Positions 33,841 to 47,044 of a stretch of DNA of 64,000 nucleotides are shown here, one piece after another. The translations under genes were made by a program, and so were the position numbers. How positions within the stretch are numbered: position 1 is the stretch's first letter; every line of letters starts with the position of its first letter. Source of the DNA: Dipteris shenzhenensis. Lineage: Eukaryota > Polypodiophyta > Polypodiopsida > Gleicheniales. Under the pieces are notes generated by a model. That model saw only the letters and a program-made list of their open reading frames with translations. It did no database searches and was not told the origin of the DNA. The DNA lies in NCBI GenBank assembly GCA_047967505.1, contig CM106540.1; one strand, written 5' to 3'.

Positions 33841-36270
33841 AATATTTAGATAGGAACATCCACAAAGATGTTCACAAAAGTCATAAGTGGATTTGTTGAC
33901 AAACATACTTTGACATGTACATTGCTAAGGGCACAATGTTGTCAAGGGCTCATTTGTTCACACTCTTGCCTAGTAGTAATGCATTCAAATCTATTGAATC
34001 AGTGAAAAAAAGTCAACGAAGGTATTTTTGGAAAGGATGGAATTAGTTTCATGTGGAATTTTGGAAAAAGTCAACATGAGCTACCTCTTAGATCCCAAAA
34101 ATATGAAGCATCATGTATGAAGATTGATGTGGATAGCAACATGCATGTGTAAAGTGTGATGTGGATAAAAACATTCTTGTAAGGGGTTGGATAGCCAATT
34201 CTCACATAATGAGGATGACATTTTTGCATCAAAAGGGTCATAGGATCATTTTATAATGTTTTTGATGTCAACAAAAGTGCAAAAGATTATGCCTATAGAG
34301 AATACAAATTCAACAAAGAAAGGGAAGTCATAGGTGATAGCCACTCAATCCTAATAAAGCTTTGCTGATTTTTCCATGGGTCTCATAAGTCTTTTGCTAA
34401 ATTTCAGTTGTCTACTAAACCTCCAATCTTGAGCATCTTTGAGTTATGCAACCTTTTAGCTTACTCTTTTGCTTCCTTTGGTAGTCAAAAAGACATATGT
34501 GCACTGAAGGAGCTTTTTACTTCTCCTTTGAGCTTCTCTTGGATCTTTTCTTTTAGATTCTCATGCATCTCTTTCATGTACATTAAGACAACTTCATCAT
34601 CTAAAATCGAGTTTGATATTGGTCAAGAAGGAGTGCATGCAATTCTTACTTTCAATACAAAAGCTAAAATAACTCAAATTATTAGACAATCGAAGAAGCT
34701 AAAAGTGTTATGAGTTTCAATTTTAGAGGAGCTCAACCAAAGAATAAAACCTCAGAGCTTGGAAAAGGTAAAGGTGGCCAAAAAAGAAGGCAAATGGGCT
34801 ATCTTTCAAGATGGCAAGGCATTGATCAAAGACTCTAAAGCTAAATCAACATACCCTCATCTCCATTTTTCCCCCTTTTTTCTTAGTCTTTTTGTTCATC
34901 TTTACTAGTTAAACAAGTTGTAATCGAAACTTAAGGTTATTTTATCTGTTGAGACATAATACAAAACGTTAGTTTTTTGCTCAAAAACGAAAGTTAGGTG
35001 ATATAGTGGAGCCAAGTCCTAGTAAGGAGAAATCCTTTCAAGAGCTTTTGATGAAAGATGTGGAAATCAGTGGTTAGGCAAGCCCAAATGTGAACAGATG
35101 CTAAAGCAAGTAGTGGTAGTGAAATGTAGCCTCTCAAGAAGATCATAGGTAAAAAAGGACACAAGAAAGTGTTCAAGCCTAACGGAGTTTGAGAAATATT
35201 GTCTGTTTGGGTTGTGTCAAAAAGCTTATCTAAGCTATGTTTATAGAGGTTTAAATAAATACTAAGCAGAGAAGATTGTCAAGGACTTTGGACTATAACT
35301 CTACACCTCATTCAATCCAAAAGTAAAGCATCCCCTATAAAAAGTGGAGAAAAAAGACCTTGCCAAGTATAACTATTGTATACTATCTAGGCAACATTCA
35401 ATATATGCTTCTAGGATATTCATATCCAATAATGTTAATACTTGCTATGCACAAAGATGGAGCTATTAGTACACTCACTGAGCCAAGATTGTGCTAAATC
35501 TTTTGTCACATCTTTGTGTCAAAATATCAAAGATAGAGACTTGGAGTTTCAAAACATATCAAGACAATCCCCCTACATTGACATACTAAAGTAGTTGAAG
35601 GGAAAATGGGTGCTATTTGGTAGACCCAAAAAAGCGCAACAAGGAATTGCAAAAGGACATCCATGTAAGTGTAGAGTTCAGTTATGAAACATTTCTTTGA
35701 GTCCAATTATGAAACATTCCTTTATAGTATCAACAAGTGACTCAATGTTGAAAGTCTTATGGCATACCATTTTTTAAAGGCTTTCATAGATACTAAGAAG
35801 GTGACAGTGGACCAAATATTTGCCATGAAGGATATGCAAAAAACCATCAAAAGGAATGATATTAATGGTAGTTCGAGATCTAACCTTGAAGATTATACTA
35901 TAGGAAAATATTTGGGGACAAAAGTGCTAAAAACAACCCATAGTGTCAATGCCCATATGTTTGCATGGTTTGAATTATGAACAAATTGTGCAAATACAAA
36001 ATGATATCAAGGAAGTCATAATTGTAATTGCTAAAGCAAAGATTGATGCCACAAAATGAAAATTGAAGAACAAGCCATGCAAATGAATAGGTATGTAGCA
36101 CTACAACAATGCAATTTATATTTCCAAAAGCAAATACTAATGGCACAATTACTAACATTGAAGAACAAGTTGTGCAAATGAAGAGAGATGTTGTACTTAA
36201 AGAAGAGATTTACACATTTATGTCAATAGAGTGGCCTTCATTGGCATTCAAAAGCTAGGATGAGTGCATA
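33841..36270. other. Unrecognised AT-rich sequence with weak ORFs
   Basis: The longest frames (34408-34713 and 35759-35980, plus) have no motif I recognise. The second has KDMQKTIKRND and later fragments read as Lys/Gln-rich helices. They could be relics of a transposon accessory protein, but nothing supports a call. Confidence 0.4.
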
Positions 36271-36284
36271 GTGCATTTTGATAC

Positions 36285-36420
36285 TAGTCTAATGTTGTAC
36301 AATTATATTCATAGGTTTTGTGATTCCTCATTGAAGCTAGGATGATAGCAAAGTCCATCTGGAAAATGGTCCAAAGTTGTGCGATTATATTCTTAGATAT
36401 TTTGATTCATGATTAAAGCT
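36285..36420 (+). repeat. Short direct duplication, about 80-bp period
   Basis: GTTGTACAATTATATTCATAGG...TTTTGTGATTC is followed by GTTGTGCGATTATATTCTTAGA...TTTTGATTC. Two diverged units. Confidence 0.55.
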
Positions 36421-38225
36421 CAAGCTTCAATAGGGCAAGGAAACTCCACCGATTCCTAGCGCTACAAAGGGGTACTTATGGTGGATCATGGGACAAAAAA
36501 AGGTGTAAAACATGGACAAAAAGAAGTTAAATGCACTTAGACATGGAGTTTTTACATGGTTGGTTTGAAGATGGAGGGCATGGAGGTGATCCACAATGTG
36601 TACCAAGATCCAATGGCAATTAGGTGGCATTTTTAGGTGTGATGTTTGGCCCAAGAAAAAGCAACATATAGGATGAGGATTGCTTAAGAATTTGTTGAGG
36701 AGCATGATGACAATCACTCCTCTCCCTATGCAATTCATGCTTGTGGCATTCTTGGTAGTGGACTATGTATCAAGGTTGAAGAAGGCATTGTGTAAGACAT
36801 GTGGAAGGTACAAAATGCACATTTGATACCTAAGTTTTCAAACTGTAGATATATCTATGATAAGATCAAGGATGATCTAATTGCATGCAGAGAATGAATT
36901 ATGTGATAAAGATAATTAACTCAATATACAATTCTTATTGAAAAGAAAATACCCATCTGAGATAAAGGATGCCATCAAAGCTTACTATTGTGAAGGTGAA
37001 TACATATATTTATTTTTTTTCGAGGGACTGGCTAAATAGTGTCTCTTTCTTTTTGTAAGAGGCGATTTGTTTTAGTGGTTGTTGAGACTTTAGGGCAGTT
37101 AGTGGAGGTGGACAATAGATGCACCAAATATGTTGAGAGTGATCTAGAAATTCATTCATGGAGTGGCTTCCATGCACCCGTGTAGGCATTAAAGGAGTAG
37201 TAATATAAAAGAGTGTGGATGAGGAATGTGGAGGGGAAAATGGTGAGGGGGCCGCACTAGAACCAAGAGAGCTTCAACCATTCAATGAAGAGTAATGTGA
37301 TCATTTACCAATTTTGGGAACATATTTCATTTTTATATGGTCTCCTAGCTACTAAGACCTAATTTCAATGTTTTATTTTGCTACATTTTCTTCCAATGTA
37401 TTAATATGATTGTTATGGTCTTTGACATTAATTGGTCATCTTTTCTATTTCATAGCTACATTTTATGAATTTTTTTGTCTGCTTTCCTTTGTTTTATTTG
37501 CTACATTTCATGACATTTACACATTGTTGTGGAAAATGATGTAATTTTACTTGATAGACCAATATGTCACATCTTCAATTCCTTGGCTATAGCCTATTAT
37601 GTTTGGACTCTGCCATGTCCATGGAAAGTGTTTTGACACAAAATAGAATTGCACTGAGAATGCACAATGGGCATTAGTGGAGATATACAGTCTCAGTAGA
37701 GCCTCAAATTAGTGTTTCATAATTTCGAGGAATTAGTTTGGGATTTGAGGTGTACCAATGAGAGTGCTCTTTTATGTGGGGCAATGCCATGTTGAGGTAG
37801 AGGGTGAGCAGTCATACAAACATCCCCTTTTGGCTATTCCTCTTACATTGGAGACCATCCTCCCTTAAACAATGGACATCCCCTTTTGGCTATTCCTGGA
37901 GACCACCCTCCCTTAAACAATCCTTGGCTCTCCTCCCATGTGCATCTGCCCCAAATCTCATTTAAGACATTGTGGCCCTTCTGGGTGAGATTCACTTTTT
38001 ATGTAACTGCTCCTCTAGGCTAATATGTAGGTCTACCCTTTCTTTCTCTACTTCTATATTTTGCTCCAAGTATTTTCATCCTCTACTTTTCAAAATTTTG
38101 CCTATAGCTACTTTGCTCTCTCTTGCTATACCCCTTCTTATTCTAGTTCAACTGTTTCTCCCTCCACTTTTTGAATTTATGGCTACAACACCCTATGGGC
38201 CTCTTGTAGCTACTATGCACCTCTA
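36421..38225. other. No gene recognised; contains a 50-bp direct repeat
   Basis: CATCCCCTTTTGGCTATTCC occurs at about 37825 and 37880, each followed by GGAGACCA(T/C)CCTCCCTTAA. Otherwise the stretch is AT-rich with no supported coding feature. Confidence 0.5.
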
Positions 38226-38230
38226 CCTCT

Positions 38231-38244
38231 AGGCTGCCCCCCCT

Positions 38245-38292
<48 letters not shown>

Positions 38293-38340
38293 CCCCCTAG
38301 CCCTCCCCTCCTTCCTCCCCCAAGCCCTCCCCCTAGGCTG
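38231..38340. repeat. C-run and (CT)n microsatellite
   Basis: CCCCCCTCCCC followed by about 25 CT units, then more C-rich sequence. Confidence 0.95.
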
Positions 38341-40230
38341 AACTGACTAATCACGAGCTATGCAGCCTCTAGCAAGCTCCAAGAAAATGTTGTGATTTGC
38401 TATGAATTCTACTAGGATGGGTTGAGCCACCCTCCAATCCATTCTCCAAGCTCCGTGAACTATGATGACACCTATTGGGCTTAAGCGAACTGTTTGTAGA
38501 CCTATGCCATATCTTGCAAGCCCCAAGAATTAACTCACTAACAAACTTGTGCCACTCCAAGGACCAATCATGAGAATTGTCAAATAGCCCTCAATGCTTG
38601 TGGGACTTGTGCCACTTCTATCGAGCAATTCACACTTTTGTTCTAGGCTCTGAGATGTTAAGTGGGAGGTGGATGTATCTATGAGAAATGGCAAGGCATC
38701 ATTGTCCACCACAGTGATTGATATGACATTTCTCATTGTCATCAATAGGGGCCTTTTTATGGAACAATTGTGTTCACAAACATACACGTGACAAGTGCAC
38801 ATAGCTTTGAGGGTTTGCAAAATTTGTGGAAGACTAGAATTTTCCATTAAGACATAGGGTTTGCAAAAATTATTGAAGCATAGGGTTTCCCATAAAGAGA
38901 ATCCTTCTAGCCTTTGTGGAAAATTACAACTAGCATTAAAAGAGGAACTTTAAGGAAAGCATACACTTTGCAAACTCCTATAGTTATCTGAAACATGAAT
39001 ACTTTGACTGAGCAGATTAAAAATAGGGAGTCATAAGGCCTCCTAGGGTCTCCTTGTTAGAGAGATTCCCTTAGCCAAATAGCATACGTGTTCTTTGCTT
39101 CAATGTGGATATGGAACTTCCTATAGATAGATTATCATTAAACTTTTTGAGATAAATACCTAGCCTAGAGATTGCTCTAAAGAGTAAAAGAGATGTCTTT
39201 TAGAGGATAAACCGCATTTTAACAACTTATTACATTAATTTAAGTTAAAAATACCACAATAGCTTTACCCAACAGATGGAATTCATTAGGCTTCCTAGGG
39301 TTTCCTTGTCGGTGAGGTGCCCTCAATCTAGTATCATTAAAAAAACATAATTTCAATATGGCTTTACAAGCTATACTGTAGCAATACATGAAGGGAAATC
39401 AAAAAATATCTCAAGGCACTCATATCCTAGTCAAGCAACATGTTTATGTGATTTGAGAAAGTGAGAGATGACCCCATGAGATGGTACCTATTGATTCATG
39501 CAAACCACAAGTGGTCGCACCTCATGGGAGGAAGGCATGTTAGTCTAATGAACATCTACATGGTTCGTGCTTGCAAAAGTGGAGAGGGGGAGGGTAACCT
39601 CCATGCGATAGGATAGGAGTCATCAATTGACATGGGATGTAGAGTTAGGAAGGGGAAGTGAGGGATTTCAAGGGTGGTGCATGAAACCTTTTCACTACTA
39701 GTGACATAAAGAATAAACACACATATTACTTTTCACCAAATCACAATGTGGGGGCAATACTTCAAGGAAGATAAGGTGATATAGAATTTGGGGTTGCAAA
39801 TGGCTTTGTATCGTGTAAAGATGTAAGATGGAAGGGTGGAATTTTCTACTAGAGACCTTTGATGTAGCGATTTTAGATGATCTTTTGGAATCAAATATTA
39901 GGTGGGAGCGGAACCTATACATACTTGTGGTTAACATTGTGCCATTCATGTGGGTGCTACCAAACAACGAGTTTTTTTGAGCGAGTATGTGAGTTTTTTT
40001 CAATATAATACACATTAGGAGAGATGCTAGCAATTCTAAATCCACATGCATGCAAATATGGTCTCATGGAACCAATATGAGGCATTGTTATAACCCAAAA
40101 AATGAGGTTCTTGTAGTTGATCATAGAAATTAACTGTAAACAAGAAAAGTAGTAAGATCTAAGAAAGAGAAACGATCTTAACTATTCATAAAATTCTTGG
40201 AGATAAGTTTTGCCACCAAAAGCATTTCCC
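38341..40230. other. No gene recognised
   Basis: Short frames only (38369-38560, 38530-38847, 39698-40051, all minus), without motifs. Confidence 0.4.
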
Positions 40231-40607
40231 TTTTTATACATGAAATCTTGAGAGCTTGGAAGAGACAATGAGATCATCTATAAACCATCTTACTTGCTCA
40301 AGTCTATGAAAGAAAAAAACATGTTCTAGAAGACACAAGGCATTGAAGAAGTTCAAATTCATATATGACTTTTCAATTCCATCACTTTCAAAAGGAGCAC
40401 TGGCATCTAAGAAATAGCAAACAATGTACATAAGAAGAAACAACAAAATGTTCTTTCAAAACTCAGGAGACTGTATCAATGCTTCATCAAAGCTTATGCA
40501 AGGTCATCCAAAAAAATATGGCTTAGACTACTTTGTTTTTTCCTCCACTGCAATGTCATCCACAAAAATACATTTGGGAGCCAATTTCATCCTTTTCTTA
40601 ATAGGGT

Positions 40608-41364
40608 TCAATCCTTTTTCATATGGCCCTTCTTGCCACAGTGGTAACACTCAATGTTCCATGCCCTAGATTTGCTACGAGACTTCCCACTTTCTTGGGA
40701 CTTCCCCCTGAACTGTGATCTGCCCCTTTACAGATTTAAGGCTGCAGCATACTTGTTGCCATCCATAGACTTCCGTCTAATCTCCTCGGCCAACAAGCTA
40801 CCCACAACATCATCAAATTTCAGTACTCCACTAGGTACAAAGTTACTGACAGCTGTACGAAAGGTATCCCATGAGGATGGCAATGAACATAAGAGAAATA
40901 TTGCCTTAGTCTCCGCATCAAAATTCATCTTCTGAGCCTAAAGCTGGCTGAGAATAATATTGAATTCATTCAAGTGAGAAGCAATGGAGACCCCTTCCTT
41001 CATCTACAGCTCAAACAACCTGCTCAAACAACCTCTTCATGAGGTAAACTTTATTAGAGGCAGTTTCCTTTTCATAAGTGGCACATAGTTTCTTCCACAA
41101 ATCTTCCGTAGTCTGCTCATTTACTACTGTGAAATAAATTGACTCTGCAAGATGAAGTCTAATAGTAGATTTTGCTAATGCATCCAACTCATTCCAATCA
41201 TCTTCAGACATATTTGCAGGCTTAGCTTCAATCCCTACCAAGGGTTTAATCTGCTTCTTTTGAATAAGCACATCCCTTATTTGTTCTTTCCACAAAGAAA
41301 AGTTTGTCCCATCAAACTTTTTAATGCTAAAAAACTCCTTTTTAGACATGGAAGAGGATGCCAT
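40608..41364 (-). pseudogene. Copia family A gag
   Basis: Gag packages the retrotransposon RNA. It opens MASSSMSKKEFFSIKKFDG with FSLWKEQI and LWKKLCATYEKETASNK, the usual plant copia gag N-terminus (41364-41011), continues at 40928 (AIFLLCSLPSSWDTFRTAV) and ends at a zinc knuckle CYHCGKKGHMKKD. The final Cys codon position is TGA (40608-40610). A 13-bp duplication of CTGCTCAAACAAC near 41005-41030 shifts the frame between the two parts. Stops elsewhere confirm decay. Confidence 0.85.
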
Positions 41365-42802
41365 GATGTAAATGAAGCAAAAATCCCAAATGCTAGTGCC
41401 TACAAGAGAGAATCACACCAAATACCAGGTGCACCCAAATGTGTATGCCACAATGAGTGAAATATCACCAAAACTCATGTCTCAAAGCATCTGACTCATG
41501 TGCATATACTATGCATCCATATGAGCAAATCTGGCCCAAAAGAAAATGCCAACTGCAATGGCAATCCAAAATGCCAATAAGTGCCAAATGACTCAAGCAT
41601 AAACACCATCCACTAGCATATGCATTAATAATATCTCATCCAAGAGAGCATAACACTATCAGTGCATCACCTGCAATGTGTTAAAGCTATCCCTCAGCAT
41701 AAAATAGCATCCATGTGCAAAGCGTCCATAAAAATAGCATCCCACAAGGCAATTTGGGCCTATCAACGCATCCAATAAGGATCGCAATGCATCCAAATGG
41801 CCTATAAATCATCCACTGCAACCCAATGCACACCACGAATGAGCACACAGTGTTCAAACTACAACCAAAGTGATCTGCATAAGGTATGCTCAAGAAATCG
41901 TAGTCCCACGGTAATGACCGCTACTGAAAATAGAACCTGAGATGCCTCAAAACATGGGCACCATTGCATAATCGGACTCAGCAAGAAAATCTACAAATAT
42001 CTCTCTTCTGTCGGAACTCCAAAATCCCAACCGATGAGTGAGAAATGGGAGTCAACACTTATCCACTGCCGTGTGGCATAAATCTAAGGTTTCAAAACCT
42101 TAGAATGAAAAATGCATAACAGAGAGACGAAATCGAATACACAGAGATCTATAACTCTGAAAATCCTCCACCGAATCGCATAAGAACTGACAGGTAGGGG
42201 TTTTTAGGCATCCGAAATGCAATGGGATAGACGGTTTTAAAAACCGTGGTCTCAATCACTGGGTCCAACACACGGACTGAAAAACGTTTTTAGAAACAGA
42301 GCTATTTGTAAACTCCACCGGAGTGCGAATGATGAGTAACATAGAAGTTTTAGGACCTCCTGAGTCCACTGGAACTGACAGATCTGCAAATGGTTGCTCC
42401 AAACTTGAGTTCCAACTCCCGGGCAGAAAAACACAGAAACTGACAGAGTGAGTCAGAAATCCAATGAAATGATCCCAGATTCAAGAATGAAGGTGTTTCC
42501 AAGCTCTTGAAGTGAAGTGGACACAAAAAGCAAGTAATAGTTGCCTCTACAAGTCAATACGGAGTCTGTGTCATTGAACGGAATAGGGAAAAGCTCAAAA
42601 AACGACTTTTTCTTTGAAAACACTTAACAGGCTCTCAAAACCACTTCGCAAAGCAAAGTGACTTTTCCAAAGGTTTCTCCAAGGTCTCTGCACACTCGGA
42701 TGCAAGTAAAGTCAGCCACAAAGCTTCCCACAGAGCTTCTCCTTCCTCCCACAAAGTTGATGAGCTTCTAAGCATTCACACATGCTCAGCTAGATCACCC
42801 GA

Positions 42803-42814
42803 GCTCTGATACCA
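42803..42814 (-). promoter_or_regulatory. Primer-binding site (initiator-Met tRNA)
   Basis: On the minus strand this reads TGGTATCAGAGC, the classic Ty1/copia priming site, two bases inside the LTR. Confidence 0.9.
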
Positions 42815-42816
42815 GT

Positions 42817-42986
42817 TGAGAGTGCTCTCAATGAAAGTAAGAACGGAAGAGGGAGAGAGAGAGACAGAGAGCCACATAAGTTTTGGTGGGTGCAGAACCA
42901 CCCTAATCTTCTTTTTCATTCATTTATATATGTGTTTGAGTATTGTACATAACTGGGGTAAGGCACAGTGACCTTTAACCCCCACA
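42817..42986 (-). repeat. 5' LTR of copia family A (42-kb copy)
   Basis: On the minus strand it starts TGTGGGGGTTAAAGG and ends AGAGCACTCTCA, just before the primer-binding site. It is about 170 bp and very similar to the 175-bp LTRs at 58266 and 60276. It contains a TATA-like ATATATAAATG. Confidence 0.9.
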
Positions 42987-44158
42987 TGGAGGAGGGTTGA
43001 TTTTAGAGGTAGAAGATAGGGAAATAATGTTAAGGGCTAAAGAGGGACCTGGAAGGTTAATAAATAAAGAGGGAAGGGAGTAGTCAATGGAGGGAGAGAT
43101 GGACTTTGCTGTTTCAATGAATAGGATCCGGAATTGATAAAAGGTGACAAGGGAGAAGAGGACCTCTTTAGGTAATTGTGACATCGAGTTTAAGAAGGCA
43201 ATGAATTTGGCTTGTAAGGAATCAATAGGGAAAAAATTTATAAATGGTTGAGTATGTACCAGACAACATGATCAAACCAAAGGATAGAGGATTTGCAAGA
43301 CATGTTCATCTTTTTAATGAGGCTGGTACACTTTATGTAAGGCCTGAAGACATTCCAACAATTCTTGACATAATAATTATCATCTTCGTTTGAAGAGCTA
43401 GCATCATTACTAGTGGCACCATTTGAGTGAAACAACACCTCCTTAGTGAGGCCACATATAGAATGGTCAATAGAGCTTAGAAAAAAGTGGGTGTTGAAGA
43501 AGTAATTTGAGTTAAGATGTTGACACCCCTTATAGGCATCTTCTTTGCATTGATTGACCTCTTTTCATGAGAGGTTGCAAATGAAGGCAAGGGACTAAAT
43601 GGAAAAGGGTGCAAGAGAGCTGAGGTTATCAAGACAGCAAATCTTATGATTGATAGTAGGAACTTTCATTTCTATGTGCCTAAGAGGAAGAAGGGGCACA
43701 CAAGAAGCAAAATTCTTGAGCTCTCTGCTGTCAAGGGGCCTAGGTGGTTGCAAGAGAAATTGAGAGAGGGTTTCTAAGGAAGCCTTGTCTTTAGGGGATA
43801 AGAGATCAAGGTTGATAGAGCTATGAAAACTAGTGTTTGAAGAGGCTAAACCAACAGGGATGGGGAGGTGAAAGGCACTGTTGAGAACAAGGATGTCGTT
43901 TGCAAGGCCAGGGATGATAGTATGATACTCATTCAAGGTAATAGTATCGTTGAGATTGATAGTGGCAAGGTTTGAGGCAACTCTTTCAAGTCTGCCAAGG
44001 GCACCATCACTTTCGCTTTGCGCAAATTTAAGAAGCTTGATCCAATCATTCAGGGAGAGCGTCTTAATGAGTAATGGCCAGTTTTTTGAAAGAGCTTCGA
44101 GATCGTGAGTTCTAATGAACAAAAAGAACTCAGGTTCTGGGAAACATGAGAGTACCAC
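42987..44158 (-). pseudogene. Unknown ORF, truncated at the copia LTR
   Basis: I do not recognise this protein. A 187-codon frame (44158-43595) is mostly helical in appearance (for example WPLLIKTLSLNDWIKLLKFA and LNEYHTIIPGLANDILVLN). In the same frame, after a stop, a second piece (43438-43238) reads on, and a third (43184-42987) follows in another frame and runs straight into the copia LTR. The pieces suggest one protein of about 390 residues, broken by stops and cut at the LTR edge. It could be an older transposon's ORF or a host pseudogene. Confidence 0.4.
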
Positions 44159-44605
44159 TTAGGATGCGGGAGAAGGAGTCAGGAGTGGGATGTTAAGTGA
44201 CTTGGACTAGAGTTTAGCATCCCAAGATACTTCTAAAATACAAGAAGAGGATTAGTAACAAAATTAATGTAAATTGTAGGTAAAACAAATTTAATGAAAG
44301 GAGTCAAGAGGCCAAAAAAGCCTTGATGACTAAAGTGAACTATGTGCAACCGCCCAAAGTTGCAAGGGAAAGGACATGTGTGTGGAAGACAAGACAAAAT
44401 CCCCTTTTGCATACTGAAAAGACAAAAGAGTGAGGGTAAAGGATAGAGAGAGAATTTAATAGAGTTTAGGAAGAGTGTGAGTAAGTGGGTGAAACACCTA
44501 CTAAATTGTATAGAAAGTATATAAGAGTTTTGATAAGAAATGACAATAATGCTTTTGCAAAAATTGCAAAAAATTTAAAAACAAATTGAGCTTATAGTTC
44601 TATTA
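44159..44605. other. No gene recognised
   Basis: AT-rich sequence between the unknown ORF and the dispersed repeat. Nothing supported. Confidence 0.4.
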
Positions 44606-44816
44606 TGGATCAAATATATCTTGATGCCACACCAAGGTTATTATAGTGCAAGCCACTATTGTTACAAAGCGGTGAAATGGATTTGTAAAAGAGTGGGTGA
44701 GTGCATTGGGTGATTTGTTAGGTATTCCTCTCTTGGCCTTGATTGAAGGGCTTTATAATCTTGAATTATAGAGGGAAGGCATGTGAGTGGGTAGCCAAGT
44801 GCCCAACTACTCCATC
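44606..44816 (+). repeat. Dispersed 211-bp repeat, plus copy
   Basis: From TGGATCAAATATA to CCAAC(T)ACTCCATC this matches the reverse complement of 54554-54766 along its whole length with scattered mismatches. The ends are sharp on both sides, as expected for a small mobile element or a solo terminal repeat. No tRNA-like promoter boxes or terminal inverted repeats were recognised. Confidence 0.8.
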
Positions 44817-45825
44817 AACATTTCTATATATGTATTCTTTCTCAAAGTGAATAGAGAAAAAGATTTGGAAGCATCTTTCACATGCATTGTTTGGCCTTCT
44901 CATGTGTGCTTCATAATTCTATTCATTGCTTGCTTCTTCCCATTGCCATGAGTGTATGTAAAATGGTACATTCTCTAGAAAGAATCTCCATCCACTTCCA
45001 TTCATTGAGAGTTCATTCCCTTGGAGAATTTCTATTCATTCATTTGTTAATTCCACTAAGATATTTTCTTTTGAGAAATTCTATGGAGTAGCACTGTGAG
45101 GGGGGGGAGAGCCTAATGCTCTAGGTATTGCAACCTGAGCTCCCACAACAACCTGTGACTACACAATGTCTGACTTTGCATACCATAGAATGACATAAGC
45201 TTCGACCCATCTATAAGCACCTTGGAAGAAACTACACTATAATGGCCCATAATGGGACTCTCAGTCTAACACAACGATGCAAACAATAGCACTCTCAACT
45301 AGGCTGACTTCAACAACCAAGGCACATGCAACAAGCAAGCACGATTGATAGCCATAACTATCTACAAGCTAGAGCTACTCAACAAGCAAGGTGGCATAGT
45401 AGACACTATGCACTCCTCATCTAAGGCGGCTCTATCTTTAGCTACCTCTAGTCCAAAGACTAAGGCACAACTCACGTATCCACTATAGCATGCAATCAAT
45501 GATGAACAACAAGGCGACTCAACTGACTAGACATCGCCTGGGTCGACCAACGAACTCCGTAATAGAAAGGCAACCACGATGATGACTCAGTCACCTACAT
45601 GGCACCACACAACTTCATAGGTGTTGCTAGCAGCAAGCGGAGAGAATTTCCCACAAGATTGATAGAAATATTGGATGTTGACATAGTAGTTCAAAGATTC
45701 TAATGGAATCTTTTTAGATTCCAAGGTATCGTATCACTAAGCCCATCTCACATGTGGCAATAGTTCAACCAATATTTGGTTTATATATTGCCATGTGGTA
45801 ACACTATCCACAATGAGGACTGGTC
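44817..45825. other. No gene recognised
   Basis: One short plus frame (44882-45091) without motifs, then sequence rich in CAACTCAC/ACAAGCAAG phrases. Confidence 0.4.
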
Positions 45826-46300
45826 AATTGACTTCCACATGGCAATCCGATCTTATCTTCCACGTGGCAACCCCTCCTATCTACTACCACATCATCTAAA
45901 GCTAACACACTAACATGTGTTAACCTTATCTGCCACATCATCACCTCATCTCACTGCCACATCATCCCAATTGCCACATCATCCTCAGTAATGCGACATC
46001 AGCATGATACATGGCACATCCATGTCATAGTCTCACATCAGTAAAATCCATGTTACTTGGCCATATCATTGTCCACATCACTAGCCCAATCAACTTACCA
46101 CATCATCATGCCACCTCAGCACTACCACATGGCACATAGCCCTTGATAGGCACAATCACCCCTCTACAAGCACACTTTGTACATTGCATGTGCACAGAGG
46201 TGCCATGTCACCACGGTGCTCCACACACACACACACCCCTTCACAGGCACATGCATGCACCCCTCTTGCCACATCATCATTTTCACCTTTTTTGCCCTTC
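45826..46300 (+). repeat. Degenerate repeat based on TGCCACATCATC
   Basis: At least ten copies of CCACATCATC or close variants (CCACATCAGC, CCACGTGGCA, CCACCTCAGC) occur in about 470 bp at irregular spacing, with CCACATGGCA variants at the edges. There is no coding pattern. Confidence 0.65.
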
Positions 46301-47044
46301 CACCTTGATTAATTGATATCTCTTGATCCTTCAAAAAGGAAAATCAATTGATTTTTCTAGATCTACACACTCGTCACATCATGAATAGATTTTGACACTT
46401 GCATATCACACTATTTATCCTTGGCATAAAATCCACTTCTTACACACATTCAAGCCTTGTCTCATCGACGCATCTCATCCCACACCTAAAAGGAACAAAA
46501 GAAAAAGAAACTATTTCTTGCCTTTCATCACTCGATGGTTGGTCTAGCTCTAGATTAGTGTAGATTAGCTTATCCATAGAGGAGACAACCAATCAAAGCC
46601 ATGGCCAAAAATTCCTGACTAGTTCTTACTCGAAGTCAGTCCCTTTGCTCACATGCGATTTCACATCACAACATGTCCTACAACCTACCCGTCTACACAT
46701 TAGTGAGAAGGTTTTAGAGTATTCAAAGGTATTGGTGGCACATTATTCAGTGGGAAGATTGTATATCATTTTATTTTTTACTCACATGCCTTCACTAAAG
46801 CCTTATTGGTTATTTTTTGGCATTTTTGCACATTATTTGAGCCTTGTAAACCCTTATTGGTTGTTCCCAGAATCATTTGCCACATAAGCCTTGTAACAGA
46901 TTGAAAGACATTGTAGTTCTATCTTCACCCGATAGTTCAGATTGTAGTTGATACAAACATGTTTTGTAGTTAATACAAACATGTTTTATAGTTGATTTTG
47001 ACATTATTTTTCATATTAGACACTTTGAGTACATTTCTTACATC
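46301..47044. other. No gene recognised; possible copia 5' flank
   Basis: A short direct repeat (TGTAGTT(G/A)ATACAAACATGTTTT) occurs near 46945 and 46965, just upstream of the copia gag start. No clear LTR or primer-binding site was identified. Confidence 0.4.

Larger units (their letters stand above)
40480..42986 (-). mobile_element. Copia family A, 5' half (LTR, PBS, leader, gag)
   Basis: Reading leftward, the element has a 170-bp LTR (42986-42817), a primer-binding site complementary to initiator-Met tRNA (42814-42803), a leader of about 1.4 kb, and gag from 41364. The LTR and the first 250 bp of leader match the element at 58266-60450. The element is lost beyond the gag zinc knuckle, so protease, integrase and RT are missing. 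The LTR right edge (42986) abuts an unknown ORF on the same strand. Confidence 0.9.

Noticed and set aside
34408-34713. 101-codon plus ORF as a possible gene.
   Set aside because: No motif, AT-rich decayed context, no neighbouring features; length alone is not enough.
40234-40446. 70-codon minus ORF (with FESDGIEKSYMNLNFFNALC) considered as continuation of copia A.
   Set aside because: It does not match protease or integrase motifs, and no junction supports assigning it to the element.
40654-40935. 93-codon plus-strand ORF.
   Set aside because: It is antisense to the copia gag on the minus strand, whose motifs are recognisable.
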